Below are positions 45,900 to 57,045 of a stretch of DNA of 64,000 nucleotides, in pieces. The stretch comes from Sternotherus odoratus (lineage: Eukaryota > Chordata > Testudines > Kinosternidae): contig JAVMKO010000001.1 in the NCBI GenBank assembly GCA_032164245.1, positions 20,559,603-20,623,602 on the forward strand. Direction: 5' to 3'. The notes beneath the pieces were generated by a model. It was given only the letters and a program-made list of their open reading frames with translations. It was not told the origin of the DNA and made no database searches. A program made the position numbers and the translations under genes. The first letter of the stretch is position 1. The number at the start of each line of letters is the position of its first letter.

Positions 45900-46100
45900 A
45901 GGCAGAACAAACTTTTCTACATTGGAATTTGGTCAGGACACAAGAATCCTTGCGAAAAGTGTTGTAAGGACATGGCTGGGGCATCTGTTATGTCTCATCT
46001 GAAAAATGGCACGTTCTCTAGTCCAGGGACCCCAGGACCTTACTCAGAGGTAAGAGTGCTACTACTGAATCACCGATGCTGCTTCCTGAAGCAAGTAATT
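45900..46100. repeat. Ancient vertebrate SINE-like fragment
   Basis: GGTCAGGACACAAGAATCCT, then CTGTTATGTCTCATCTGAAAAATGGCAC, resembles an old vertebrate repeat with the TC-GGTTT-A-GTCTCATC-GAA-GA-GGCAC theme. Class uncertain. Confidence 0.4.
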
Positions 46101-47049
46101 TTTCCTGGGAGCTATCCAATCTAAGCACTGATCTAACCCATACCTCCTCAGTTTATGGGATCTAACAGGATGCCAGGTGGAATGTCTGCAGAAAGAGCTG
46201 ATTCATTAAAAATACAAGAGTAAAACAACTTATGCCTGTGTACCATGGTGTGTCTAAGATTAGTCTAAATATCTTGAACATTTTTTCTGTCATTCTGCAT
46301 GGTATTGTGTAATATTTTATTAAACTTCAGTTGTTGGGTTTGAAAATACATTGTTCAAGTACATTGTGTAGATATTGTGGCGGTGTTTTGTAATACAGTG
46401 CAATATTTTGTAGAAATATAGAAATAAAGTAAGCAAATACACTATGAAACAAGTGAGTACATTATTATGACATAGGCGTAAGATACAGTATTGGGGAATG
46501 AGAAATTGATGTCTGTTCTAATTATTTGCTTAAAGAACTTATAGACAGAACAGCCTCAAACTCTGAGATCAGACTGATTGTGTGTCATTATGCCTAGATG
46601 CACTCACAAAATTAGCTTTTTAAATCTGACATCTCTCTTTTACCAACTCCCCATACAGTTGCTTTCCTTGCGGGAAAAAGGTTTATGTTCTTAAAAATGA
46701 AGACTGGCAGTAACAGTGGGTGTGCCCATCCTCTGACAATATGTAACACTTAGATTACTTTGCTTTAAAAACAGTAGCATGCCTTTGTTAAACAGTGCTC
46801 TTCACAGAAAGTCCCAAGGTGACTTTCAGTTCAAACGCAATAAAAAACACCACCAAACCTACACCTTTTTGGCATCACCCGTTCAATTGCAAAATAAAAA
46901 AGACATCCGGTCCATGATTGTCAGGCACAGATACTGAAAGTTGTAATATCAAGTTTGTCTCAGTGATTTTTTTTAAACCTATTTCTGAAAAGAACTGAGT
47001 TGCTGTCTGGTGTAAGATTGCTCATGATTTGAAACAGCATTTCAATAAA

Positions 47050-47355
47050 TAGACCCTTGATTTTATGAACGCGAATCTTACAAATGGCCCGTTGTACAAA
47101 CTGTTTTTTATGAAGGAAAAAGAGCCACGTAACAAAAGTTATATCAATGAAGGCAATGTCAACATCCTTTCACAGGCCGATGCCTTCAGTGCATTTGCAA
47201 TCACTTTTCAGGGGTTTGAAGGGCAAGAAGAAAGCGACATACTGCAATTTATACACTGTACCTACTGTAATTTTGAGATGGTCAACTTTTCCATTTCATG
47301 AACGCCTCAATCTCCAATTAGTTTGTAGAATAGGAGTGCTACTGTATGTAAAAGG
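47050..47355. mobile_element. Candidate Tigger-like DNA transposon fragment
   Basis: TTTTATGAACGCGAATCTTACAA at the left and CATTTCATGAACGCCTCAA...TTAGTTTGTAGAATAGGAGTGCTACTGTA at the right have the style of pogo/Tigger MITEs with decayed inverted ends. The open frames within it show no domain. Tentative. Confidence 0.35.
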
Positions 47356-48239
47356 TTAGAAAAACATACACTGCGTGCTGCTTTATTATTTGGTGATTGA
47401 GAGAGATCCTCACTTTAATTTATTTTATAGCTTTCATTGCCTTGGGCTTGCAGAATACAAGCCTTTGTAAGGGGGTTTCTTTTTAGTTTACATATCGGTT
47501 TCTATTTAATGGGTACTGTGAAATAATTGTCTGTTAAGCCAGAAAGTTTACGTTAAATGGAAAATGTTTAAAGATACAGTGATAAAAAAATAGGAGAGAA
47601 ATCAAAGATTGAAAATTGTCCACATGTGAAAAGGTTTTAAGAGTGACTTTAAAATGTAGCATGCCATTTTATTAAAAGTGAGAAACAATTTACATTTCTG
47701 CAGTGAAAATTTTGTTCCTAACAGACTAGTTTGTTAACGTCTAGTGAGAAAAAAAAATCCATACAGTTTTTCTAAAAAATGAAAGTAGTTTATATTAAAT
47801 AATACATCTGGGATTAGTTAGTCTCTGAAGAAGTTTTGCTGAACATTTTAGTTCCATAATATTATCTGCATATATTTTAATATTTAGCATTATAAATATG
47901 TTGCTTGAAACATGGTCAACACCTACTTGTTCTTAGTGTTCTTGTGAAATTGTTTCTTTGTGGTAATTTGTTCTCATTAAAAAATTGATTGGTATTAGGA
48001 AGTTGAGGCCAGATTGTGCCACCCTTACTCAAAATGAATTCCACCATTCTGCTTGAATAGTCTCAATGATTTTAGATGGAAGGTGCTTACAGGGTAAGAT
48101 GTAATGCACAATAAGTAAGGATATCAGAATTTGTCCCATAAGGAAGGAAAGAAAACTAGACATAGAGGAGGAAAACTTCCTTTTAATTTCCAAAAATGCC
48201 TTTGCTGACATATCTACTTCTGCACATGACTGCTAAATT
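47356..48239. other. AT-rich intron, no recognised feature
   Basis: Unique-looking AT-rich DNA with no supportable element. Confidence 0.5.
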
Positions 48240-48870
48240 GCATGCTAATGTGGCATTTCTCAGCAGTAATAAATAATTCCCGAAATGCAAACCTCAGAAG
48301 TGGCAGGATTGTAGGGCACCGGGGAAGCCTTAGGACACTGAGGAAACCAGTGGAGAACAGAATACTGAATGGTATCAGGAACCACCAAAGATTAAAGGAG
48401 TCTGGAAGAAGGATTGTGTTTTGCAGGGAGAGAACCTGGAGAGTGGCAGGAGCACTCGAGGAAGATATTTTTTGTGGTGGATGTGCAGGGAAAGAGCCTG
48501 GGGGACTTAGTTGTAAAGGCAGTGAAAGCCAGAGGCCTGTTGCAGATGTAGGGGAATCAAGGACAGCTATCCCCATTCTACCTTCACGCTCCTCCACCAG
48601 CCTTGCCCATTCTTCCCCTGTCCTTTTCCAGTACAGGCCCCAGTTCGGTCTCTTTTCAGCTCCTGCTTTACTTTTAAGAAACATTCTGGTCTTTGTCCCA
48701 CTTCCTGCCAACAATGCAGAGCAACTGCCATTCCATCTCTTCCTCACGGTGCTGAGGCTCCCACGCTGGTCAGGCCCAGCAAGGGAAGCAGAGACCAGCG
48801 AGCAGCTTAAAATCTGCCTCCATAGTGGTCCATAAGGCCAACGGCAGAACAACAGCCCTGTCAGACACAT
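48240..48870. other. GC-richer segment, open on both strands, unidentified
   Basis: A 197-residue frame on the + strand (48242-48835) and a 218-residue frame on the minus strand (48870-48214) overlap almost fully. I recognise no domain in either. The content is higher in GC than its neighbours. It may be an unrecognised repeat or a non-coding transcript; overlapping frames alone do not prove a gene. Confidence 0.4.
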
Positions 48871-49404
48871 GACTTCAGAGCTAGATTGCAGACAGCCATG
48901 AGAGAGCTCTCAACTCCTGGATGTTTAGCAGGTCTGAGCATCAGCTAACATTCACAGTAGTAATCCCTATGTTCTGTAGTAAATATATGCAGGATCAGTC
49001 CATAGTTAAAAATAAGTCAGTGTAGAGAGAGAAAGAAATGATTTAAGACTCTTTTTGTTATGTTGTTACACAGTATTTTTGAAAGCTTTATTTTAAAGTT
49101 CTAGGAATCATTTGCAGATATCTAGGGAGCATAAGGGATTGATTTTTAACCTGCTGCTGTTCATTCTGATACCATAGTATATGGCAAAAAGAATTCTCTG
49201 CAGATTTTTATATTTATCTATCAAACCCGTTATGATTTAAGATAGATGTATTCATTTACAAGAAGAGCCATCCATAATCCAGAATTCCCATCAGAATGTT
49301 CTTATTTAAAAGGATCCGCTAATAATTATAGGGCATTGAATTCCAAAGACTCTCAAAGCACTTTACAATCTCTATATATCAGGCATTCTTTACTGACTTT
49401 CCTT

Positions 49405-49439
49405 CCAACACATACACACACACACACACTGTCTCTCTG

Positions 49440-49470
<31 letters not shown>

Positions 49471-49472
49471 TT
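49405..49472. repeat. Compound CA/CT microsatellite
   Basis: (CA)n, then CTGTCTCTCTGTCTCTCTCT, then (CA)n again. Confidence 0.95.
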
Positions 49473-51558
49473 CATTTATAGATGACCTATACAGGGAATG
49501 TTAGGAAAACAGAAAATAATTACATATATTGGGATTTGTCCAGGACACTGGGGTTATCAATTCCACTATTATAGAAAGTGCTCTGGGCTCCTTAATAACC
49601 ACAGTTGTCTGGGACATTCATCTTTAGGGTCATTCTCAAAGATGGTTTCTTTCAATTCATATGATCCGTTATATCTCTAGTGAAAACACCCTGGTGCATG
49701 CCCTAGTCATCTTTTGCCTTGACTCCTGCAACCACTCTTTTCCTTTTCCCCTGAATGTCACATATTACCCGCAAGGCCATGCAGAATACTGCCAAAAAAC
49801 CCAACCCATCTTCCTTGCCTTCTACTCTTATCATGTCACCCCACTCTTTGAACCCTTCACTAACTTCTCTTTTCATTCCCCCTTGTCCCCCTCTCCCCGG
49901 CACATTGTTATTCCTGGTCAGGCTGTATCTAAGCTAGGTTTTGAGATTTTTAGGGGAGGTGTATGTATTTATTTGTCTGTAAAGCACCTCATGCACCTAA
50001 GACACTGTGTGTAATAATATTGCTGTCATCAGTAAGACCATGATGGTAGCATTGCAGCTTCTGTCTTCAGTTTCCATTTCCTTTCAGCTCAGTATGTTAA
50101 AATCTATATATTTGTTATATTAACAAAATGTTGCCTGCTGTCCTCTTCCATCGCAGAAGCTTTTCCTTTACCTGATCCTGCAGTGTGAGGTGATGAATTC
50201 CCATTGACTTCAACAGGAATTCAGAGCACTCATCACCATGCAGGGGTGTTCAAGCACCTGGCAGAATCAGACCCTAATAGCTTATCATCTTAAATATAAA
50301 AGGCCTGAATTTTCAAGCCTGAGTACTTGAAGTTTAATTTGAATGAGAAGCAATGAAACATTACAAGGAAAATGGTTCTGGTGGCATTTCTGACCTGCCT
50401 GAAGTAGAAAGTATCAAAAAAAGCCCCTCATGAGAGCGCACTCTTGAAAGATGCCCCATTTTAAAGATCCACGCAATTTGAATAAGGTTCAGACAACTGT
50501 CTAGGACCAAAGATCTGCTGTCCCTTGAACCTAATGAGATGACAGTGGGATGACTTTCAGGTGCTTAAACAAACAGAACGGAACGGAACATTGAGAGGTG
50601 AAAGGAAAACTTTGTTACTTAAAAAATCTGATTGGGAGTTAAGTATGCCACTGAAGGCATGGAAGGCACTGAGTTGCTAGGGCAGAGAGGAAAACTTCCA
50701 TAAAGTTTGAGTTATGATTTTTAATTATGAGCCCTATGTGTTTAATTATGAGCCCTACGAGTGTGTCTGCAGCACACTGTGCATAACCTCTGCAGCAATT
50801 GTGCCCCCCTGGCACAATTCAGCAGCAATCTGGAAGTTCTTTGGCAGTATGAAATGAACAGAAAAACATTCAGAAAACAAAGTGTTGATTCAATTATGTA
50901 ACATTATTAGTAATATTATTCACTTGGATATTTAATTTTGTAACAATGTTGTGAATATTTTTCCATGTATATAAGGTTACTGTCTAATTTCCAGTTTGGC
51001 ACAAGATCCAGTACTGATGTGCTGGAAAAATCTGAGCCCTTCCTGCAGAGGTTAGAGTGTTTTATAGGCTCCAGGGTTGGTAGGAGTGGAGATAGCCACT
51101 CTTGAGAGAATGTAGGTTAGTTTTCTACTCCTACAATTTACAAACATGAACAGATTCCAGTTTTCTTGAATGTCTATTATTTGAAATCATTTGAGAACTT
51201 TTTCTCTGTTTTATAAGTTTGATGTTATGGGGTTTTTTGGCTCCAGCCAGTCAGTAGTTTGAAGTGACATTACCTTTAACTAGTTTTTCTATGTGTTAAT
51301 GATCTTCTGAAACTTGGGCTGTCCTCTATGGTTTTCCATACAATACTTCAACAGCAAAGTGTCTGGCTTTTTTAATGGTCTTTGTGGAAACAGTCTAGCA
51401 AAAGTCTCCAGAACCTAAGCCTCCAACCCATGTAAAATATGCTATTTCCAGCATCAATACTCAACGATGCACGTGGAAAAATTGCTTTCTGTGACCATTC
51501 ATGCAAGTAGCTGTTCGTGGAAAATCAGTGGAAGCTTCATGACTCAGGTGGCAAATAT
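49473..51558. other. Intron, no recognised feature
   Basis: AT-rich sequence with generic old-repeat phrases (for example CCTGATCCTGCAGTGTGAGG near 50173). No gene or clear element. Confidence 0.5.
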
Positions 51559-51899
51559 TAGGGCTGTCTAGCAATTAAAAAAAAACATGATTAATCACAC
51601 AATTGAAGAAATGAATCACGATTAATCGTGCAATTAATTGTGCTGTTAATAATAGAAAAACATTTATTTAAATATTTTGGGTGTTTTCTAAATTTTCAAT
51701 TTTTTCAATTACAACAAACAATACAAACTATACAGTGCTCACTTTATTTTTTATTACAAATATTTGCGTTGTAAAAAACAAAAGAAATAATATTTTTAAT
51801 TCACCTCATACACGTACTGTAGTGCAATCTCTTTATCATGAAAGTTGAACTTACAACTGTACAATTATGTCCAAAAAAATGCATTCAAACATAATAAAA

Positions 51900-52540
51900 C
51901 AATGTAAAACTTTAGAGCCTAGAAAGTCCACTCCGTCTTACTTCTTGTTCAGACATTTGCTCAGACAAACAAGTTTGTTTACCTTTGATGGAGATAATGT
52001 TGTCCACTTCTTGTTTACAATGTCATCGGAAAGTGAGAATGGGCATTCTGATGGCACTGTTATAGCTGGCTTCATGAGATATTTATGTGCCAGATATTCT
52101 AAAGATTCATATGTCCCTTCATGCTTCAACCACCATTCCAGAGAACATGCTTCCATGCTGATGATAGGTTCTGCTAGAGAACAATTCAAAGCAGTATGGA
52201 CTGACACATGTTCATTTTCATTATCTGAATCAGATGCTACCAGTAAAAGGTGTTTTTTTCTTTTTCTTGGTTCTGTAGTTTTTGCACCAGAGTGTTGCTT
52301 TTAAGACTTCTAAAAGCATGTTCCACACTTCGTCCCTCTCAGATTTTGGAAGGCACTTCAAATTCCTAAAGCTTGGGTTGAGTGCTGTAGCTATCTTTAG
52401 AAATTTCACATTGCCACCTTCTTTGAGTTTTGTCAAATCTGCTGTAAAAGTGTTCTTAAAATGAACAACATATGCTGGGTCATCATCTGAGACTGCTATA
52501 ACTTGAAATCTATGGTAACTTGAAACAGCAGGAAACATAC
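51900..52540 (-). pseudogene. hAT transposase C-terminal half (left arm plus spacer)
   Basis: On the minus strand: LKIATALNPSFRNLKCLPKS, then ERDEVWNMLLE (52420-52310), then WWLKHEGTYESLEYLAHKYL, PAITVPSECPF, DDIVNKKWTTLSPSKVNKLV (52130-51970). This is the catalytic-end and dimerisation region of hAT transposases (W-W, Y-LA--A--YL-IPATSVPSER-FS motifs). A frame change separates the two halves, and the upstream catalytic domain is absent. Confidence 0.8.
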
Positions 52541-52589
52541 AATTCTCCCGAAAGAAATTCAGTCATAAATTTAATTAATGCATTATTCT

Positions 52590-52860
52590 TTAATGAGTGT
52601 CATCAGCATGAAAGCATGTCCTCTGGAATAGTGGCGGAAGCATGAAGAAGCGTATGAATGCTTAGCATATCCAGCACGTAAATACCTTGCAATGCCAGCT
52701 ACAAAAGTGCCATGTGAATGCCTATTCTCACTTTCAAGTGGCATTGTAAATAAGAAGCGGGCAGCATTATCTCCCATAAATGTAAACAAACATATCTCCT
52801 AGCAATTGGTTGAACAAGAAGTAGGTCTGAGTGGACTTGTAGGTGTTAAAGTTTTACATT
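52590..52860 (+). pseudogene. hAT transposase C-terminus (right arm)
   Basis: On the + strand: WRKHEEAYECLAYPARKYLA, MPATKVPCECLFSL, GIVNKKRAALSPINVNKH. It is the same dimerisation region as the left arm, in the opposite orientation, starting only at the WW motif. One stop lies just upstream of the first W. Confidence 0.8.
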
Positions 52861-53559
52861 GTTTTGTTTTTAAATGCAGTTATGTAACAAAAAATCTACC
52901 TTTGTAAGATGCACTTTCATGATAAAGAGATTTCACTATGGTACTTGTGTGAGGTAAACTGAAAAATACTATTTCTTTTGTCATTTTTACAATGCAAATA
53001 TTTGTAATAAAAATAATAATATAAAATGAGCACTGTACACTTTGTATTCTCTGTTGTAATTGAAATCAATATATTTGAAAATGTATGAAAACATCCAAAA
53101 ATATTTAATACATTTCAATTGGTATTCTATTATTTAACAGTGTGATTAAATCAGTGATTAATCATAATAATTTTTTTTACCACAGTTAATTGTTTGAATT
53201 AATCAGGTTAGTTAATTCTGATTAATCAACAGCCCTAGTAAATGTACATATCTATGGAGCACACTAACTGAAAAGGGCTAGACCTGCCTACTTGTGGGAT
53301 AGGGAGTCGCAGGAAGGAAGCTCACAAAGGCAACCAATTGCAACAAAATCAGCTCTACTGTCATACAAAAAAGAGATTTCTTCATCAGCTGCCCCAAATG
53401 GAAAATTCTGCACCTGCTAAATCACAGAAACTGCAGGCTCTGCTTGTGGAATACTGTGTATAAAAGGATTGATTATCTCTTTTCCTCATAAATAACACAG
53501 AGATTAGATTTTTGTTGGTTTGTAAAGAGAGAGTTTCTCCATTTTATTAGTAATCAGGA

Positions 53560-53750
53560 AGCTTTGTAATTACATAGCACTTTGAAAGATCTCAAAGAAC
53601 TTTTGTCATTATCCAAATTTCACAGCTTAGGAAGCTAAGACACAAAGAGGTTATGTGACTTTAAGGTCATAGATGTTAGGAATATAACCCAGGACTCCTT
53701 ATTTCCAGACTTTGTGTTCTAACCACTTTTTCACTGGCTCCCTTTTGTGC
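53560..53750 (-). repeat. MIR-like SINE
   Basis: ACATAGCACTTTGAAAGATC, TTCACAGCTTAGGAAGCTAAGACA, AGAGGTTATGTGACTTTAAGGTCA and CCCAGGACTCC follow the order of MIR in reverse orientation. Confidence 0.7.
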
Positions 53751-54035
53751 CTTTAAATCTACAAATACTGTATTTTGCATTATATAGAGACGCCAAATTA
53801 TCACACAGGTAAGAAATAACTAATAGTAATTTGGAGTGTAATACAGTAGATATGGAGAAAAATGTGCACTTTAAAAATCAATATAGCAATGATTTCACAA
53901 GTTAAACCCAGTAAATCTAATTACAAGTTTGGAAGTAACTGTCTGTGAGCCTGATTTGCTTCAGCAGGAGCAGAAGCAATTCCATAATGAGTAGGTTTAT
54001 GAAGCCTAAAGAATCCCTATTAAAATTCAGTTTAT
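53751..54035. other. Intron, no recognised feature
   Basis: AT-rich; nothing seen. Confidence 0.5.
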
Positions 54036-54085
54036 TTCAGCATAAGCTTTCGTGGGCTATAGCCTACTTCATCCTGGGCACCTAT
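54036..54085 (-). mobile_element. Penelope-type fragment
   Basis: CAGCATAAGCTTTCGTGGGC then TATAGCCTACTTCATCC is the hairpin segment of the element at 20536, in a single copy. It starts directly in the GCTTTCGTGGG motif region. Confidence 0.75.
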
Positions 54086-54954
54086 CGACTACAAATGAAG
54101 GTGTACATATTCAGTACCTTTAATAATCAGACCACTTTGCACAGCGACATGTAACTTTAAGTCAAAATATCAAGCGCAAAATGATTTTAAGGGCAGATTT
54201 TCAAAGAGTTTACACACAGAGTTCTGCAGGTAAATGTCACATGCATTTGTGCACCTGTCACACAATTACCAAGCTCTTGCACTTGCCCGTGGCCAATTGT
54301 GGTTATTGTCTCATGAAGTTACCCAATTTGCACATGAAAACTGCTTGCACGCTTTAGTTTCTGTTCTAATCCAAATATTAAGATACTTCTAGATCCAAAT
54401 GGATGGATTCTAGAGGCTCAGTATCTCTCAGAATTAGGCTTTTCCTTGGCAGTACAATATCCAACCTATTTTTTCCTATAAGGAGTTCTTTAAAGATGAT
54501 CTGAAAGTAGTTTTGCTGTTTGTGTTTAAATTTATGAATTGCAGAGTTAAATGATAAATAACAAGAGCTGAGCACATAACTGAATTTAAATTAACCCTTT
54601 TCCCCCCCAAATTGCAAATCATACGTGTTGTCACTCCTGATGACATACCCTACCCTATTTGCAAGCCCAATCATTATGGGAAAGTAAGAAAACATTTTCC
54701 TACCGTCATTCCCGGTTGGCTAGCATCAACAGAATTATTTGGTGGTTGTGTTACAGAGATGAGTGAGTCATTGATTTTGTAGTTCTCTGGCAGTTGTGAA
54801 AAAATTGGAAAAAGTTTCAGGTCACGTTAAGCAGAAACTGAAAATTCTGAAAAATTTTGGTGAACTGAAAAAGTCAACAAACATTTGTTGAACAACCCTG
54901 GCTAGATAACCTCTTGTAGGAGGTGATCGTGATGTTTCCTTTCCCCTTATTAGA

Positions 54955-55220
54955 GATTTTAAAGACAAAAGGGACCATTGTGATTATCTAGTCTGATGGC
55001 TTGTATAGCACAAGACATAGAACTTCCCCAAAATAATTTCTATAGTATGTCTTTGAGAAGAATATCCAATCTTGATTTTAAAGTTGTCAGTGATGGAGAA
55101 TTCACTGTGACACCCAGGTAAATTGTTCCAATGGTTAATTACTTTCACTGATAAAAAGCTACATCTTATTTCCAGCCTGAATTTGTCTCGCTTCAACTTC
55201 CAGCCATTAGATCATATTCT
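54955..55220 (-). mobile_element. CR1-type LINE 3' end
   Basis: The minus-strand frame 55196-54984 begins KRDKFRLEIRCSFLSVKVIN, then HWNNLPG and FKIKIGYSSQ, an ORF2 C-terminus of an older CR1 subfamily. Downstream on the minus strand comes the 3' UTR with ATCATAGAGTCAG-like text (GACTAGATAATCACAATGGTCCC). Confidence 0.85.
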
Positions 55221-55234
55221 ACATTTCTCTGTTA

Positions 55235-55330
55235 GACGTTTAGGCTGGTCACTCATCTGAGTTATGGGAGATCAAGCTTCAATTCCCACCTCTCCCTGAT
55301 GTATAGCAGAGATTTGACCTTGTCACATCA
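55235..55330 (+). repeat. MIR-like SINE 5' fragment
   Basis: GGTCACTCATCTGAGTTATGGGAGATCAAGCTTCAATTCCCACCTC resembles the tRNA-derived head of MIR. Confidence 0.6.
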
Positions 55331-56499
55331 GAGGGCTTTCTGGGCATCTTATTATATAGGCTTCAGCCACCTATGTTTTGGGGAACATGAAGGCATTTTG
55401 TACTGAATGCCCCTTTCACTAGCTATTTGGAGTCCTCGGCTTAGAAACTTGCAGTCAGTGATGTTTTTTTCATATAAATTCACATGTTTAGTGGTGCAAT
55501 CACACATGCCAGGATTTGGTTACATTTCAAAGAGCAAAGAGAAACTGTCTCTTTGGGGTGCAACCCAAAAGGCTAAGTCCAAGTCTGCTTTCCTATGCAC
55601 AACATTCACAAATAAAAAGAAGTGGGAAGGAATCTTTGATAGGTGCTGTATACCTCTAGATCACAGTGGTAATTTGTAAACAGGGAAGCTAGGCTAGTTG
55701 TGAGGTCCACAAAGGGCTTCATGGTTGTCAGCACCATAATATTCTTTGTTTAACTTGTCGTGTTTATCCGCTGTTTCCAATTTTCTCAGTATTGATGGGT
55801 TATTTCCATTTTGTTAAGCATGTCTTTTAAATCTCAACGGTTCAAAATCATTTATATTTATATTCCTCTGAGAGAGAGCATAGTCACATAAAAATCACTC
55901 ATTCACAATTTGATTTACTTTCACTTCCTTATAATATGTTCATTTAACATTAATACTAATCACATCTCAAATAGCTTGTCAGGATCCTTTATTAACACTT
56001 TTTTTAATGTTCTGCTCATTTGTTTTTTGAAGCACTATGCAAGATTATACAGGAGCAGCACTTCATCTAAACAGCACAAAATCCAGACCAAATTTGTTCC
56101 CCCTTCATGACCCTTAAGGACAAAGCCCTTTTCCTTAATGTAAATAGCCTGTCTCTATGTCTTCAGGAATACTGACCTACCTGACATTTTAAAACCAGGT
56201 CGTCAGTATCAATTTATCATGCTTTACACTATTTACTGTTCTCTGCTACATTGGCTTCTTATCCAATTTTTATTTCAGCCTCCTGAAGTCTTAAGCTAAA
56301 TCTTGTGAACTTCGTATCATTGCACCATTTTAGCCTCGCTCTATGCAAAGCCTTTACTAAACTCCACTGTGTTCTTCTCACTAAGTAAGTCTGACACTAG
56401 ACGTTCTAGTCCTGACTGTGTGACCATGGAAACAGACAGTTCCATCTCCGGGCCAGCAGACTGTTAGGAACAAAACATCAAAAATTTTAGTAACCAAAG

Positions 56500-56620
56500 G
56501 CAGGGAGATTATCTAGCAGTTAGGTCAAGTAAACCAGGGGATTGGGAGCTCAGGGTTCTCTTCTCAGTTTTGGTATGAGTTTTGGGCAAGTCACTGCATT
56601 AGCCTCCAGTGGCCACCATC
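56500..56620 (+). repeat. MIR-like SINE 5' fragment
   Basis: GGGGATTGGGAGCTCAGGGTTC followed by TTGGGCAAGTCACTGCATTAGCCTC matches the head and centre of MIR. Confidence 0.65.
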
Positions 56621-56919
56621 TTGTCAGACATCACTCCCTCATAAATTTAATATTATTTATCAGCAACTTTAAAATGAACATCAGCAACAGCAAGACTCAA
56701 AATGCGTACACAACAAAATGCATCTCAAGATGTTTATTATTACCATTTTCCTTCCTATCCTCTCTTTTCTTTATCCACCCTTGCTGTCCTTTCTCTAGCT
56801 TAAGGCCTTATGCAAATGTCTCCTAGATGATAAACACTTTGGCTCACAGTCCTCTCTCCTTAATTTGTCTTTGAAGTTTCATGCACGTGTTTGGGGTTAT
56901 AGAAATAATAAACAATTTC

Positions 56920-57045
56920 ATGCCATTGAGCCCTTATTTTATCCATATGTAAAGCAGGGATAATATGCACCTCCAAAAGGGTTAACAAATTGAATGTTTG
57001 AAAAGCACTTTGAGAGCGTTCCTGGAAAGCTCTTGTGTATTTGAA
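56920..57045 (+). repeat. MIR-like SINE 3' fragment
   Basis: ATATGTAAAGCAGGGATAAT, GGGTTAACAAATTGAATG and GAAAAGCACTTTGAGAGCG follow the MIR core and tail. Confidence 0.6.

Larger units (their letters stand above)
51559..53237. mobile_element. Snap-back hAT element with about 620-bp inverted arms
   Basis: The ends TAGGGCTGTC and ACAGCCCTA are inverted, flanked by GCAAATAT (51551-51558) and GTAAATGT (53238-53245), 6 of 8 identical. The left arm (51559 to about 52170) and the right arm (about 52592 to 53237) are reverse complements throughout, diverged. Both arms carry a hAT transposase C-terminus reading outward. The spacer 52171-52591 holds more transposase sequence belonging to the left copy. 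The terminal regions are rich in GATTAATC blocks, a feature of a common amniote hAT family. Confidence 0.85.

Noticed and set aside
51867..52304. 145-residue + strand frame
   Set aside because: It is the antisense shadow of the minus-strand hAT transposase relic, which has clear family motifs.
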